Source of the DNA: JALCLA01 sp965653565
Lineage (GTDB): Bacteria; Pseudomonadota; Gammaproteobacteria; Xanthomonadales; Xanthomonadaceae
Reading direction: 5' to 3'
DNA: 64,000 nucleotides
Assembly: GCA_965653565.1 (NCBI GenBank)
Contig: CBFHAI010000007.1
Span: 1-64,000 of the forward strand
The notes beneath the pieces were generated by a model that was not told the DNA's origin, made no database searches, and was given only the letters and a program-made list of their open reading frames with translations. Position 1 is the first letter of the stretch; every line of letters starts with the position of its first letter. A program made the position numbers and the translations under genes. Below, one piece after another: positions 19,706 through 28,288 of the stretch.

Positions 19706-21852
19706 CGGACGCCTCCTCGTCACGACGATTGAGTATGCTTGGCGTCGACGTCGACAGCGCAACCGAGCCCCTGCATCGCCCCATGTCCAACCCGCGAGAC
19801 CTGCGCGACCCCGAGCTTTACATCAACCGCGAGCTGTCGCAGCTCGAGTTCAATTTCCGCGTGCTGGCGCAGGCGATGGACGAGCGCGTGCCGCTGCTCG
19901 AACGGCTGAAGTACCTGTGCATTTCGTGCACCAATCTCGATGAATTCTTCGAAATCCGCGTCGCCGCCGTGCGCCATCAGCTCGATTACGGCGGCCCGCT
20001 GCCGCCCGATGCCACCGCGCCCAGCATCGCGCTCAAGCAGATCCACGAAAAAGCCGGCGAACTGGTCGAAAGCCAGTACCGCTACTGGAACGAAACGTTG
20101 CGCCCGGCGCTCGCCAATGCCGGCGTGCGGATTTTGAGCCGCGAAACCTGGAATGCGAAACAGAAGCGCTGGCTGAAGAATTATTTCGAGCAGGAAATCC
20201 TGCCGGTGCTCTCGCCGCTCGGGCTCGATCCGGCGCATCCGTTCCCGCGCATCCTCAACAAGAGCCTCAACATCGTCGTCATCCTCGAAGGCAAGGATGC
20301 CTTCGGCCGCGCCGGCCACATGGCGATCGTGCGCGCACCGCGTTCGCTGCCGCGCATCATCCACCTGCCGGCCGACGTGTCGGCCGGGCCGCACGATTTC
20401 GTGCTGCTGTCGGCGGTGCTGTCGAACTTCGTCGACGATCTGTTCGCCGGCATGAAAGTGAAAGGCGCCTACCAGTTCCGCGTCACGCGCAATTCGGAAT
20501 TGCTGGTCGACGAAGAAGAAGTCGAGAATCTGGCGCATGCCTTGAAAGGCGAACTCGCCGGGCGCGGCTTTGCGCGCGCGATGCGGCTGGAAATCGCGGA
20601 AAACTGCCCGAAATCGATCGTCCGCATTCTTTTGAAGAATTTCGACCTGCCCGAGAATGCGGTGTACCGCATCAACGGCCCGGTCAATCTCAACCGCGTC
20701 ACCGCCGTCTACGATCTGGTCGACCGCCCCGAGCTCAAGTTCCCGACCTTCAAGCCGCGCCAGAATCCGGCGATCGAAGGCGACGGCATCTTCGAGGCGA
20801 TCCGCCGCGGCGATGTGCTGCTGCATCATCCCTACGATTCGTTCTCGGCCGTGGTCGAACTGGTGAAGGAATCCAGTCAGGACCCGGCCGTGCTGGCGAT
20901 CAAGCAGACGCTGTATCGCGCCGGCAAGGATTCGATACTGGTCAATCACCTGATCGAAGCGGCGCGCAACGGCAAAGACGTCACCGTGGTGATCGAACTG
21001 CGCGCGCGCTTCGACGAAGAAGCCAATATCCGCCTGGCCGATCGTCTGCAGGAAGCCGGCGTGCAGGTGGTGTACGGCGTGGTCGGCTACAAGACGCACG
21101 CCAAGATGATGCTGATCGTGCGGCGCGAGGCCACGCGCCTGCAGCGTTACGTGCATCTGTCGACCGGCAACTATCACTCGGGCACCGCCAAGGCTTACAC
21201 CGACATCGGACTGATGACCGCCGACGCCGCGATCGGCGAAGACGTGCATCGCCTGTTCCAGCAGCTGTCCGGCCTGGCGCCGGCGTTCAAGCTCAAGCGC
21301 CTGCTGCAGTCGCCCTTCACGCTGCACAAGGCGTTGCTGCGCAAGATCGATCGCGAAGCGGCCAACGCGCGGGCCGGCAAGCCGGCACGCATCATCGCCA
21401 AGATGAATGCGTTGAACGAAGCCGAGGTGATGCGCGCGCTGTTCGAGGCCTCGCAGGCCGGCGTGCGGATCGATCTATTGGTGCGCGGCGCCTGCGGACT
21501 GCGGCCCGGTATCGCCGGCGTGTCGGAGAATATTTTCGTGCGTTCGGTGGTCGGGCGCTTTCTCGAACACAGCCGCGTCTACTGGTTCCAGAACGATGGC
21601 GCGCCCGAAATGTATTGTTCGAGCGCCGACTGGATGGAGCGCAACCTGCTGCGCCGCGTCGAAACCTGTTTTCCGATCGTCGATCCGGTGCTCGCCGAAC
21701 GCGTTTTCAACGAGGAACTCGGCAACTACCTGGCCGATAACGTGAACGCCTGGCAATTGCAGTCCGATGGCAGCTACGTGCGCGTGCAGCCGGTCGACGG
21801 TGCGATGCCGCACTCGGCGCAGGACGCGCTGCTGGCCCAGATCGCCCGCTGA
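19702..21852 (+). CDS. ppk1: Polyphosphate kinase 1
   Basis: A 716-residue enzyme that polymerises the ATP gamma-phosphate into polyphosphate. N and head domains: YINRELSQLEFNFRVL and CTNLDEFFEIRVAAVRHQ. The PLD-like catalytic domains contain YGVVGYKTHAKMMLIVRR, whose His is the autophosphorylation site, and a C-terminal SSADWMERNLLRRVETCFPI. The ATG at 19702 overlaps the phoR stop, which argues for this start and translational coupling. A later ATG at 19783 would remove a 27-residue non-conserved leader. Its place behind phoBR puts polyP synthesis under phosphate control. Confidence 0.95.
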   Translation: MTDASSSRRLSMLGVDVDSATEPLHRPMSNPRDLRDPELYINRELSQLEFNFRVLAQAMDERVPLLERLKYLCISCTNLDEFFEIRVAAVRHQLDYGGPLPPDATAPSIALKQIHEKAGELVESQYRYWNETLRPALANAGVRILSRETWNAKQKRWLKNYFEQEILPVLSPLGLDPAHPFPRILNKSLNIVVILEGKDAFGRAGHMAIVRAPRSLPRIIHLPADVSAGPHDFVLLSAVLSNFVDDLFAGMKVKGAYQFRVTRNSELLVDEEEVENLAHALKGELAGRGFARAMRLEIAENCPKSIVRILLKNFDLPENAVYRINGPVNLNRVTAVYDLVDRPELKFPTFKPRQNPAIEGDGIFEAIRRGDVLLHHPYDSFSAVVELVKESSQDPAVLAIKQTLYRAGKDSILVNHLIEAARNGKDVTVVIELRARFDEEANIRLADRLQEAGVQVVYGVVGYKTHAKMMLIVRREATRLQRYVHLSTGNYHSGTAKAYTDIGLMTADAAIGEDVHRLFQQLSGLAPAFKLKRLLQSPFTLHKALLRKIDREAANARAGKPARIIAKMNALNEAEVMRALFEASQAGVRIDLLVRGACGLRPGIAGVSENIFVRSVVGRFLEHSRVYWFQNDGAPEMYCSSADWMERNLLRRVETCFPIVDPVLAERVFNEELGNYLADNVNAWQLQSDGSYVRVQPVDGAMPHSAQDALLAQIAR

Positions 21853-21874
21853 GATCACCCTGCTGAAGATCCCG

Positions 21875-23383
21875 ATGCCCGATACCGCACTCAAGGATGG
21901 CGAACTGCTGGCGGCCGTCGATCTTGGCTCCAACAGCTTCCACATGGTGGTGGCGCGCTACGTGCTCGGCCAGTTGCGCGTGGTCGATCGGCTGCGCGAA
22001 ACCGTGCGCATGGCGGCCGGCCTCGACGGCCACGGCGGCCTCGACCCCGAAGCGCTGGCACGCGCGCTCGAATGCCTCGCGCGCTTCGGTGAACGCCTGC
22101 GTACGATGCCGCCGCATCGCGTGCGCGCCATCGCCACCAACACCGTGCGCGCGCTGCGCAATCCGCAGACCTTCCTGGTGCCGGCCGAAACCGCGCTCGG
22201 CCACGGCATCGAAATCGTGTCGGGCCGCGAAGAAGCGCGCCTGATCTATCTTGGCGTGGCGCAGGGCATGCCGCCGAAAGCCAAGCAGCGGCTGGTGATC
22301 GACATCGGCGGCGGCTCCACCGAATTCATCATCGGCCAGGGCTTCGAACCGCTCGAACGCGAAAGCCTGCAGATGGGCTGCGTCGCCACCACGCGGCGCT
22401 TCTTCGCCGACGGCAAGTTGTCGCGCAAGCGCTGGAAGGAAGGATTGACGGAAATCTCGGCCGAATTCCAGCAATTCGCGTCGACCTATCGCAGCCGCGG
22501 CTGGCAGGAAGTGATCGGCTCGTCGGGCACGATCAAGGCCGCCGGCCAGATTCTTTCCGGCATGAAACTGGTGCGCGGCGCGATCACCGAAGCCGGCCTG
22601 GTGGCCGCGCGCGATGCGATGCTCAAGTTCGACAGCATCGGCGACATCGACCTGCCCGGCCTGTCGGAAGAACGCCGTCCCGTGATGCCCGGCGGCCTGC
22701 TGATTCTCGAAGCCTGCTTCGCCGAACTCGGCCTCAAACGCATGCAGGTCTGCCAGACCGCGATGCGCGAAGGCGTGTTGTATGACATGCTCGGCCGCGC
22801 CCAGCATCGCGATCCGCGCGACGGCTCGGTCGCCGCGCTGGTCGCGCGCTATGGCATCGATACCGAACACGCCGCACGCGTCGAAAGCACGGCGCTCGCC
22901 TTGTTCGATCAGGTCGCCACGGCCTGGGATCTCGATGTCGAAGATCGCCTGATGCTGACCTGGGCCGCGCGCGTGCACGAAATCGGCCTGGCCATCGCGC
23001 ACAGCCAGCACCATGTGCACGGCGCGTATTTGATCGAACATTCCGACATCGCCGGCTTCTCGCGCCAGGAGCAGCAACTGTTGGCCGCGCTGGTGCGCAG
23101 CCAGCGCCGCTCGATCGCCAAGCAGGGCCTCGACGCACTGCCCGAACGCGTCGCCAAACCGGCGCTGCGCACACTGTCGCTGCTGCGCCTGGCCGCCCTG
23201 CTGCACCGCAGCCACGAACGCGAACCGCTGCCGCCGATCCAGATGCGCGTCGACGAACGTTCGATGGAACTGCGACTGCCCGCCTCATGGCTCGAAGGCC
23301 ATCCGCTGACGCACGCCGATCTCGACACTGAAGCCGAATACTTCGAGGACGTGGGTTTGAAGCTGGTGGTGAAACCGGCATAG
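21875..23383 (+). CDS. ppx: Exopolyphosphatase
   Basis: A 502-residue Ppx/GppA enzyme that releases phosphate from polyphosphate ends. The actin-like ATPase-fold motifs are AVDLGSNSFHMVVARY (residues 14-29) and LVIDIGGGSTEFIIG. The C-terminal part is an HD-like helical domain (WAARVHEIGLAIAHSQHHVHGAYLIEHSDI). A GppA activity (pppGpp hydrolysis) is possible because the families overlap. It starts 22 bases after ppk, so it is the last gene of the phoB-phoR-ppk-ppx run. Confidence 0.93.
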   Translation: MPDTALKDGELLAAVDLGSNSFHMVVARYVLGQLRVVDRLRETVRMAAGLDGHGGLDPEALARALECLARFGERLRTMPPHRVRAIATNTVRALRNPQTFLVPAETALGHGIEIVSGREEARLIYLGVAQGMPPKAKQRLVIDIGGGSTEFIIGQGFEPLERESLQMGCVATTRRFFADGKLSRKRWKEGLTEISAEFQQFASTYRSRGWQEVIGSSGTIKAAGQILSGMKLVRGAITEAGLVAARDAMLKFDSIGDIDLPGLSEERRPVMPGGLLILEACFAELGLKRMQVCQTAMREGVLYDMLGRAQHRDPRDGSVAALVARYGIDTEHAARVESTALALFDQVATAWDLDVEDRLMLTWAARVHEIGLAIAHSQHHVHGAYLIEHSDIAGFSRQEQQLLAALVRSQRRSIAKQGLDALPERVAKPALRTLSLLRLAALLHRSHEREPLPPIQMRVDERSMELRLPASWLEGHPLTHADLDTEAEYFEDVGLKLVVKPA

Positions 23384-23432
23384 CGCGATGTCGTCGTAGC
23401 GCGACGGCATCGGATCGCATCGGCGCAAGTAA

Positions 23433-23456
23433 GAAGCCCCGCTTTCGCGGGGCTTC
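23433..23456. terminator. Hairpin between convergent ppx and dksA
   Basis: A perfect 10-bp stem GAAGCCCCGC / GCGGGGCTTC with a TTTC loop lies between the two converging stops. Neither strand has a long T tract (plus CGGAC, minus TTACTT), but its place and strength suggest a shared terminator. Confidence 0.65.
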
Positions 23457-23483
23457 GGACATCAAGCAATCGCGTGGCGGGAA

Positions 23484-24608
23484 TCAATCCCCCATCAAGC
23501 GCTGCCGGTGCTCCCAGCGCTCCTGTGCATCCAGGCACAGCGTCGCGATGGGGCGGGCTTCGAGGCGGTCGATGCCGATTTCTTCGCCGGTTTCCTCGCA
23601 ATAGCCGTAGGCGCCGTCGTCGATGCGCTTGAGCGCCTTGTCGATCTTCGAGATCAACTTGCGGTAGCGATCGCGAGTGCGCAGTTCGAGCGAGTTTTCG
23701 GTTTCGCGCGTGGCGCGCTCGGCGTCGTCGCCGACGTCGCGCACTTCCTCGCGCAGGTTGTCGATCGTCTGCTTGGACTCTTCCACCAGCTCGGCGCGCC
23801 AGTTCATCAGCTTCTGGCGGAAATACTCGAGCTGCTGCGCGCTCATGTATTCCTCACCGGCCTGCGGCTTGTAGCCATCGGGCAGTTCGACGCGTTCGGG
23901 CAACGGGTTGAGCATTTGCGGTTCGGTCTGTCCGACGGGGCGTGCGGGCTTCACGGCGGTGGCCTTGATACCGGCGTCGCGCGGGGGTTTGACGGGGGCC
24001 GGAGCGGCAGCGGCGGCGGCGGCGCGCGGAGTGTTGCTTTGGGTCATCGCATTCCCTGCGGGTTGTTTCTTGTCGTCCTTGCGTTCCGGCGCGGGTTTCG
24101 CCGGCGCAGGCTTGGCAGCGGCTTTCGCGGCTGGCGCGGGGGTCGGGGCGGGCTGCGCCTTGACCGCTGCGGCTTTGACGGGTTCGGCCTTGACCGCTTC
24201 GGCTTTGGCCGGCGCGGCCTTCACCGGTGCGGTTTTGACCGGAGCCGCCTTGACCGGCGCGGCTTTCGCGGCGGACTTTTCGGCCGGCTTGGACGCCGCT
24301 TTGGCCGGAGCCGCCTTCTGCGCCGGCTTCACCAGTTTCACCACGGCGTTGGTCAGGCGTTTCACCACACCGGCGGCGGGCTTGGCAGCCGCTTTCGCGA
24401 CCGGCTTGGCCTTCGGCGCGGGTTTGGCGACGGCCTTGGCGGCCGGCTTGCCCTTGGCGGCGGGCTTGGGTTTGGGCATCGGTTTGGCCTTGGCGGCTTT
24501 CGCCACCGGGCGCGTGGATGCGGACGCCTTGGCCTTGGCAACAGGCTTGGCGGGCTTCTTCACCGGTTTGGCAACCGGCTTTTTGGCGGATTTCGGTTTG
24601 ACTGCCAC
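23484..24608 (-). CDS. dksA: DksA with a long Lys/Ala/Pro-rich N-terminal tail
   Basis: A 374-residue transcription factor of the DksA/TraR family, which binds RNA polymerase and acts with ppGpp. Residues 1 to about 190 are a low-complexity tail of AKPVAK, KAAPVKAAP-type repeats, resembling histone H1-like tails. The DksA body begins near 235 (YMSAQQLEYFRQKLMNWRAEL) with the coiled coil (VRDVGDDAERATRETE), which ends in an acidic tip. The zinc-finger region reads YCEETGEEIGIDRLEARPIATLCLDAQ: the second and fourth cysteines of E. coli DksA are Thr and Ala. The start is a GTG. The divergent yidD begins 114 bases away. Confidence 0.92.
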   Translation of the reverse strand: MAVKPKSAKKPVAKPVKKPAKPVAKAKASASTRPVAKAAKAKPMPKPKPAAKGKPAAKAVAKPAPKAKPVAKAAAKPAAGVVKRLTNAVVKLVKPAQKAAPAKAASKPAEKSAAKAAPVKAAPVKTAPVKAAPAKAEAVKAEPVKAAAVKAQPAPTPAPAAKAAAKPAPAKPAPERKDDKKQPAGNAMTQSNTPRAAAAAAAPAPVKPPRDAGIKATAVKPARPVGQTEPQMLNPLPERVELPDGYKPQAGEEYMSAQQLEYFRQKLMNWRAELVEESKQTIDNLREEVRDVGDDAERATRETENSLELRTRDRYRKLISKIDKALKRIDDGAYGYCEETGEEIGIDRLEARPIATLCLDAQERWEHRQRLMGD

Positions 24609-24721
24609 GATATCTGGCCTTTGAATTCCTTGAGCCTCAGCGGCCGCGTGTTATAGCCTGTTGCGATGACCGCGGCAACCTCGGCGAACGCCGGCCTCTT
24701 CCACCTGCCGGGACGATCCGC

Positions 24722-24973
24722 GTGACTTCGCCGGTGATCTGGCTGCTGCGCGGCTACAAGCGCTTCGTGAGCCCCCTGCTCGGGGCGCACTGCCGCTTCC
24801 ATCCGAGCTGTTCGCAGTATGCGATGGAAGCGATCGATCGGCACGGCCATGTGCGCGGAATCTGGCTCGGCATGCGCCGGCTGGCGCGCTGCCACCCGTT
24901 GAACGAAGGCGGCTACGACCCAGTTCCCGAAAGCCCGACCGAACGCCGGCCGGACGACGCGCACCGCCACTGA
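24722..24973 (+). CDS. yidD: Membrane protein insertion efficiency factor YidD
   Basis: An 83-residue protein with the family signature: IWLLRGYKRFVSPLLGAHCRFHPSCSQYAMEAI and RRLARCHPLNEGGYDPVP, with three conserved cysteines. It starts at a GTG. YidD assists YidC-dependent insertion at the inner membrane. It is usually found between rnpA and yidC, so its place next to dksA and pyrC is unusual. Confidence 0.93.
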   Translation: MTSPVIWLLRGYKRFVSPLLGAHCRFHPSCSQYAMEAIDRHGHVRGIWLGMRRLARCHPLNEGGYDPVPESPTERRPDDAHRH

Positions 24974-25031
24974 GCTCGCGGCGCGTCCGGTGCACTATCC
25001 TTTCCGGATCGTCCCGACCGGAACCGCACCG

Positions 25032-26384
25032 ATGAGCGAGTGGCTGATCCGCAATGCCCGCGTGGTGAATGAAGGGCGCGAGTTCGATGCCGACGTGCGC
25101 GTGCTCGGCGGCCGCATCGACCGCATCGGCAAGGATCTCGCCGCCCGCCCCGGCGAACAGGTGCTCGACGCCGCCGGCCGCTGGCTGATGCCCGGCATGA
25201 TCGACGACCAGGTGCATTTCCGCGAACCGGGCCTCGAACACAAGGGCGATCTGGCCAGCGAATCGGCGGCGGCCGTGGCCGGCGGCATCACCAGCGTGAT
25301 GGACATGCCCAACACCAAGCCGCCGACGCTCGACGCGGCGGCGCTGGAAGACAAATACCAGCGCGCGGCCGGCCGCTGCCGCAGCAACTACGCCTTCTAT
25401 CTGGGCGGCAGCAACGACAATCTCGAAGCGATCCGCAAGCTCGATCCGAAATCCGCACCGGGCATCAAGGTGTTCATGGGCGCCTCCACCGGCAACATGC
25501 TGGTGGACGATCCCGACGTGCTCGAAGGCATCTTCCGCGAAGCGCCCACGCCGATCATCACGCACTGCGAAGACACGCCGATGATCGATGCGGCGGTGCA
25601 AGCCGCGCGCGAGAAATACGGCGACGACGGCCTCACCGCCGACATGCATCCAGACCTGCGTTCGCGCGCCGCCTGCCTGAAATCGAGCGAACTGGCGGTG
25701 GCGCTGGCGACCCGGCACGGCACCCGCCTGCACGTGCTGCACATCAGCACGGCGGACGAACTGGCGCTGTTCGAAGCCGGCCCGCTGATCCGCCGCGACG
25801 GTTCGCGCAAACGCATCACCGCCGAAACCTGCGTGCATTTCCTGCGCTTCGCGCGGGCCGATTACACAGCGCGCGGCAACTTCATCAAATGCAATCCGTC
25901 GATCAAGGAAGCCTCCGACCGCGCCGCGTTGCTGCGCGCATTGGTCGACGATCGCATCGACGTGCTCGCCACCGACCACGCGCCGCACACGCTGGCCGAA
26001 AAACAGCAGCCGTATGCCAGCGCGCCATCGGGCCTGCCGCTGGTGCAGGAGGCGCTGGTGGCGGCGCTCGAATGCGTGCACGAAGGCCATTTCGGCGTGA
26101 CCAAGGTGGTCGAGAAATTCGCGCACGCGCCGGCGCTGCTGTTCGATGTGTCCGAGCGCGGCTTCATCCGCGAAGGCTATTACGCCGACCTGGTGCTGGT
26201 GGAACCGAATGCGCCGTATCTGGTCGAGCGCGGCAACGTGCTGTCGAAGTGCGGCTGGTCGCCGTTCGAGGGCATCACGTTCGGTTCGCGCGTCGCGGCG
26301 ACTTTCGTCAACGGCGAACTGGCGTGGGATGGGCAGCGCCTGATCGGCGCGCCGGCCGGCCGCCGGTTGGCGTTCGCACGATGA
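25032..26384 (+). CDS. pyrC: Dihydroorotase
   Basis: A 450-residue metal-dependent amidohydrolase for pyrimidine synthesis (carbamoyl aspartate to dihydroorotate). The beta-1 metal motif is MIDDQVHFREPGLEHKGDL, in which the first His of the usual HxH is Gln (QVH). Further ligand regions are ITHCEDT, LHVLHIST and the catalytic Asp in VLATDHAPHT. Lys in GIKVFMGASTGNML may be the carbamylated residue. The ending GRR...FAR is typical of class I dihydroorotases. The stop overlaps the start of the M23 peptidase (ATGA). Confidence 0.9.
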   Translation: MSEWLIRNARVVNEGREFDADVRVLGGRIDRIGKDLAARPGEQVLDAAGRWLMPGMIDDQVHFREPGLEHKGDLASESAAAVAGGITSVMDMPNTKPPTLDAAALEDKYQRAAGRCRSNYAFYLGGSNDNLEAIRKLDPKSAPGIKVFMGASTGNMLVDDPDVLEGIFREAPTPIITHCEDTPMIDAAVQAAREKYGDDGLTADMHPDLRSRAACLKSSELAVALATRHGTRLHVLHISTADELALFEAGPLIRRDGSRKRITAETCVHFLRFARADYTARGNFIKCNPSIKEASDRAALLRALVDDRIDVLATDHAPHTLAEKQQPYASAPSGLPLVQEALVAALECVHEGHFGVTKVVEKFAHAPALLFDVSERGFIREGYYADLVLVEPNAPYLVERGNVLSKCGWSPFEGITFGSRVAATFVNGELAWDGQRLIGAPAGRRLAFAR

Positions 26385-27220
26385 GTTTTTTGCGTGGCAG
26401 ATCGGTTGGCGCTGTCGTCGCGGCGCTGCTGTGTTTCGCCTTGATGCGCGACGCCGGGGCCACGAAAATCCGCACCGACGTGCCGGCCGAGGTATCGCAA
26501 GGCGCACTGGTGATCGGCAACACCTCGCCCGGCGCGCACATCGAATACGAGCGTCGGCAGTTGCAGGCCGATGGTGCCGGCCGCTTCGTGTTCGGCGTCG
26601 GTCGCGACGAACGCGGTCCGCTCGAATTGCTGGTGCGGCATCCGAACGGCGCGCAGGAAATCCTGCGCATCGACGTGCGGCCGCGCGACTGGCCGATCGA
26701 ACGCGTCGACGGCGTGCCGGAAAAAACGGTGAATCCGCCGCCGGAAATCGCCGCGCGCATCGCGCGCGAACAGGCCGCGGTGGCCAAGGCGCGCGAGCGC
26801 GACGACGCCCGCAGCGATTTCGCGCAAGGGTTCGTGTGGCCGCTCACCGGACGCGTCAGCGGCCGCTTCGGGCGCCAGCGCATCTACAACGGCACGCCGT
26901 CGTCGCCGCATTCTGGCACCGATGTCGCGGCGCCCGCCGGCACCGTGCTGCGCGCGCCGGCCGCGGGCATCGTCACCTTCGCCGATTCGTCGCTGTATCT
27001 GACCGGCGGCACCGTCCTGCTCGATCACGGACGCGGCGTGTCGTCGGCCTTCCTGCATCTGAGCCGCATCGATGTGAAAGTGGGACAACGCGTCGAACAG
27101 GGCGACGCGCTCGGCGCCGTCGGCGCCACCGGTCGCGCCACCGGGCCGCATATGCACTGGGGTCTGAACTGGTTCGACGTGCGGCTGGATCCGGAGTCGA
27201 TCGCGCCGCCGATGCCGTAG
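26381..27220 (+). CDS. Secreted M23-family (LytM) peptidase
   Basis: A 279-residue exported protein with a signal peptide (about residues 1-27), a beta-rich N-terminal region and a central helical linker (EIAARIAREQAAVAKARERDD). The C-terminal LytM/M23 domain has zinc residues in SPHSGTDVAAPAGT and HMHWGLN, so the enzyme is probably active. Family members cleave peptidoglycan cross-bridges. The ATG overlaps the pyrC stop by four bases. srkA begins nine bases after its stop, so all three are probably one operon. Confidence 0.9.
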   Translation: MSFLRGRSVGAVVAALLCFALMRDAGATKIRTDVPAEVSQGALVIGNTSPGAHIEYERRQLQADGAGRFVFGVGRDERGPLELLVRHPNGAQEILRIDVRPRDWPIERVDGVPEKTVNPPPEIAARIAREQAAVAKARERDDARSDFAQGFVWPLTGRVSGRFGRQRIYNGTPSSPHSGTDVAAPAGTVLRAPAAGIVTFADSSLYLTGGTVLLDHGRGVSSAFLHLSRIDVKVGQRVEQGDALGAVGATGRATGPHMHWGLNWFDVRLDPESIAPPMP

Positions 27221-27229
27221 CATCGCGCG

Positions 27230-28222
27230 ATGACCGCAACCGAGCCCGACGCCACCCCGTACGCCGATCTCGATCCGGAGACCGTGCTCGAAGCCGTCGA
27301 AGCGCTCGGCTATCGCTGCGATGGCCGCGTGCTGGCGCTCAACAGCTACGAGAACCGCGTGTATCGCGTCGGACGCGAAGACGATGCGCCGCTGGTGACT
27401 AAGTTCTACCGGCCGGCGCGCTGGACCGACGAGGCCATCCTGGAAGAACACGCCTTCGCGATCGAACTTCACGATGCCGATCTGCCGGTGGTGGCGCCGC
27501 TGGTCGATGACGACGAAACGCTGCACTACTTCGACGGTTACCGCTATGCGATGTTTCCGACCCAGGGCGGCCACGCGCCGGAACTCGATCGCAAGGACAC
27601 GCTGATCCGCCTGGGCCAGACACTCGCGCGCATGCACACGGTCGGCGCGCGCGCCCCGTTCGCGCATCGCATCGCACTCGATCTGGACAGCCACGCCTTC
27701 GATCCGGTCGACTGGCTGCTCGACAATGCGTGGCTACCGCCCGAACTGGAAAAGCCTTTCGAGCAACTGACCGAAGCGCTGTTCGATCACATGGAAGCCG
27801 CGTGGGACCGCGCCGGCGATTTCAGCGTGCTGCGGCTGCACGGCGATTGTCATCCCGGCAATATTCTGTGGCGCGACGATCACGCCCATTTCGTCGATCT
27901 CGACGATTGCCTGACGGGGCCGGCGATCCAGGATCTGTGGATGCTGCTGTCGGGCGAGTTGCGCGATCAGCGGCGGCAACTGGATTGGCTGCTCGAAGGC
28001 TATCGTTCGTTCCGGCAGTTCGATCTGCGCGAGCTGCATCTGGTGGAATCGCTGCGCACGATGCGGCTGTTGCACTTCAATGCCTGGGTCGCCAAGCGGT
28101 GGAGCGATCCGGCGTTTCCGCGGGCGTTTCCCTGGTTCGATGAGCCCAGGCATTGGGAGTCGGTGATTACGCAACTGCAGGAGCAGCTGGCGGCGTTGCA
28201 GGAACCGGCTTCGTTGGTTTAA
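27230..28222 (+). CDS. srkA: SrkA/YihE-type stress response kinase
   Basis: A 330-residue cytoplasmic kinase of the aminoglycoside phosphotransferase/RdoA fold. It has the conserved ENRVYRVG nucleotide region, LRLHGDCHPGNILW near residue 203 (catalytic Asp and Asn) and FVDLDDC (metal-binding Asp). E. coli SrkA (formerly YihE/RdoA) is a Ser/Thr kinase that counters MazEF-mediated death and oxidative stress, and is cotranscribed with dsbA. Here it follows the M23 peptidase instead. Length and motifs fit the family well. Confidence 0.92.
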   Translation: MTATEPDATPYADLDPETVLEAVEALGYRCDGRVLALNSYENRVYRVGREDDAPLVTKFYRPARWTDEAILEEHAFAIELHDADLPVVAPLVDDDETLHYFDGYRYAMFPTQGGHAPELDRKDTLIRLGQTLARMHTVGARAPFAHRIALDLDSHAFDPVDWLLDNAWLPPELEKPFEQLTEALFDHMEAAWDRAGDFSVLRLHGDCHPGNILWRDDHAHFVDLDDCLTGPAIQDLWMLLSGELRDQRRQLDWLLEGYRSFRQFDLRELHLVESLRTMRLLHFNAWVAKRWSDPAFPRAFPWFDEPRHWESVITQLQEQLAALQEPASLV

Positions 28223-28271
28223 GAGCAGAGCGGGACGCAGAGGACGCAGAGGAAAAAGAAAGGACGCAGAG
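28223..28271. repeat. GACGCAGAGGACGCAGAGG-type dispersed repeat
   Basis: An A/G-rich run with iterated GGACGCAGAG units lies immediately after the srkA stop. A second copy is at 60844-60900. The strand asymmetry (purine-rich) is marked. No ORF or strong hairpin is evident. Confidence 0.6.
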
Positions 28272-28288
28272 ATTTTTTTGTTGCGTCG

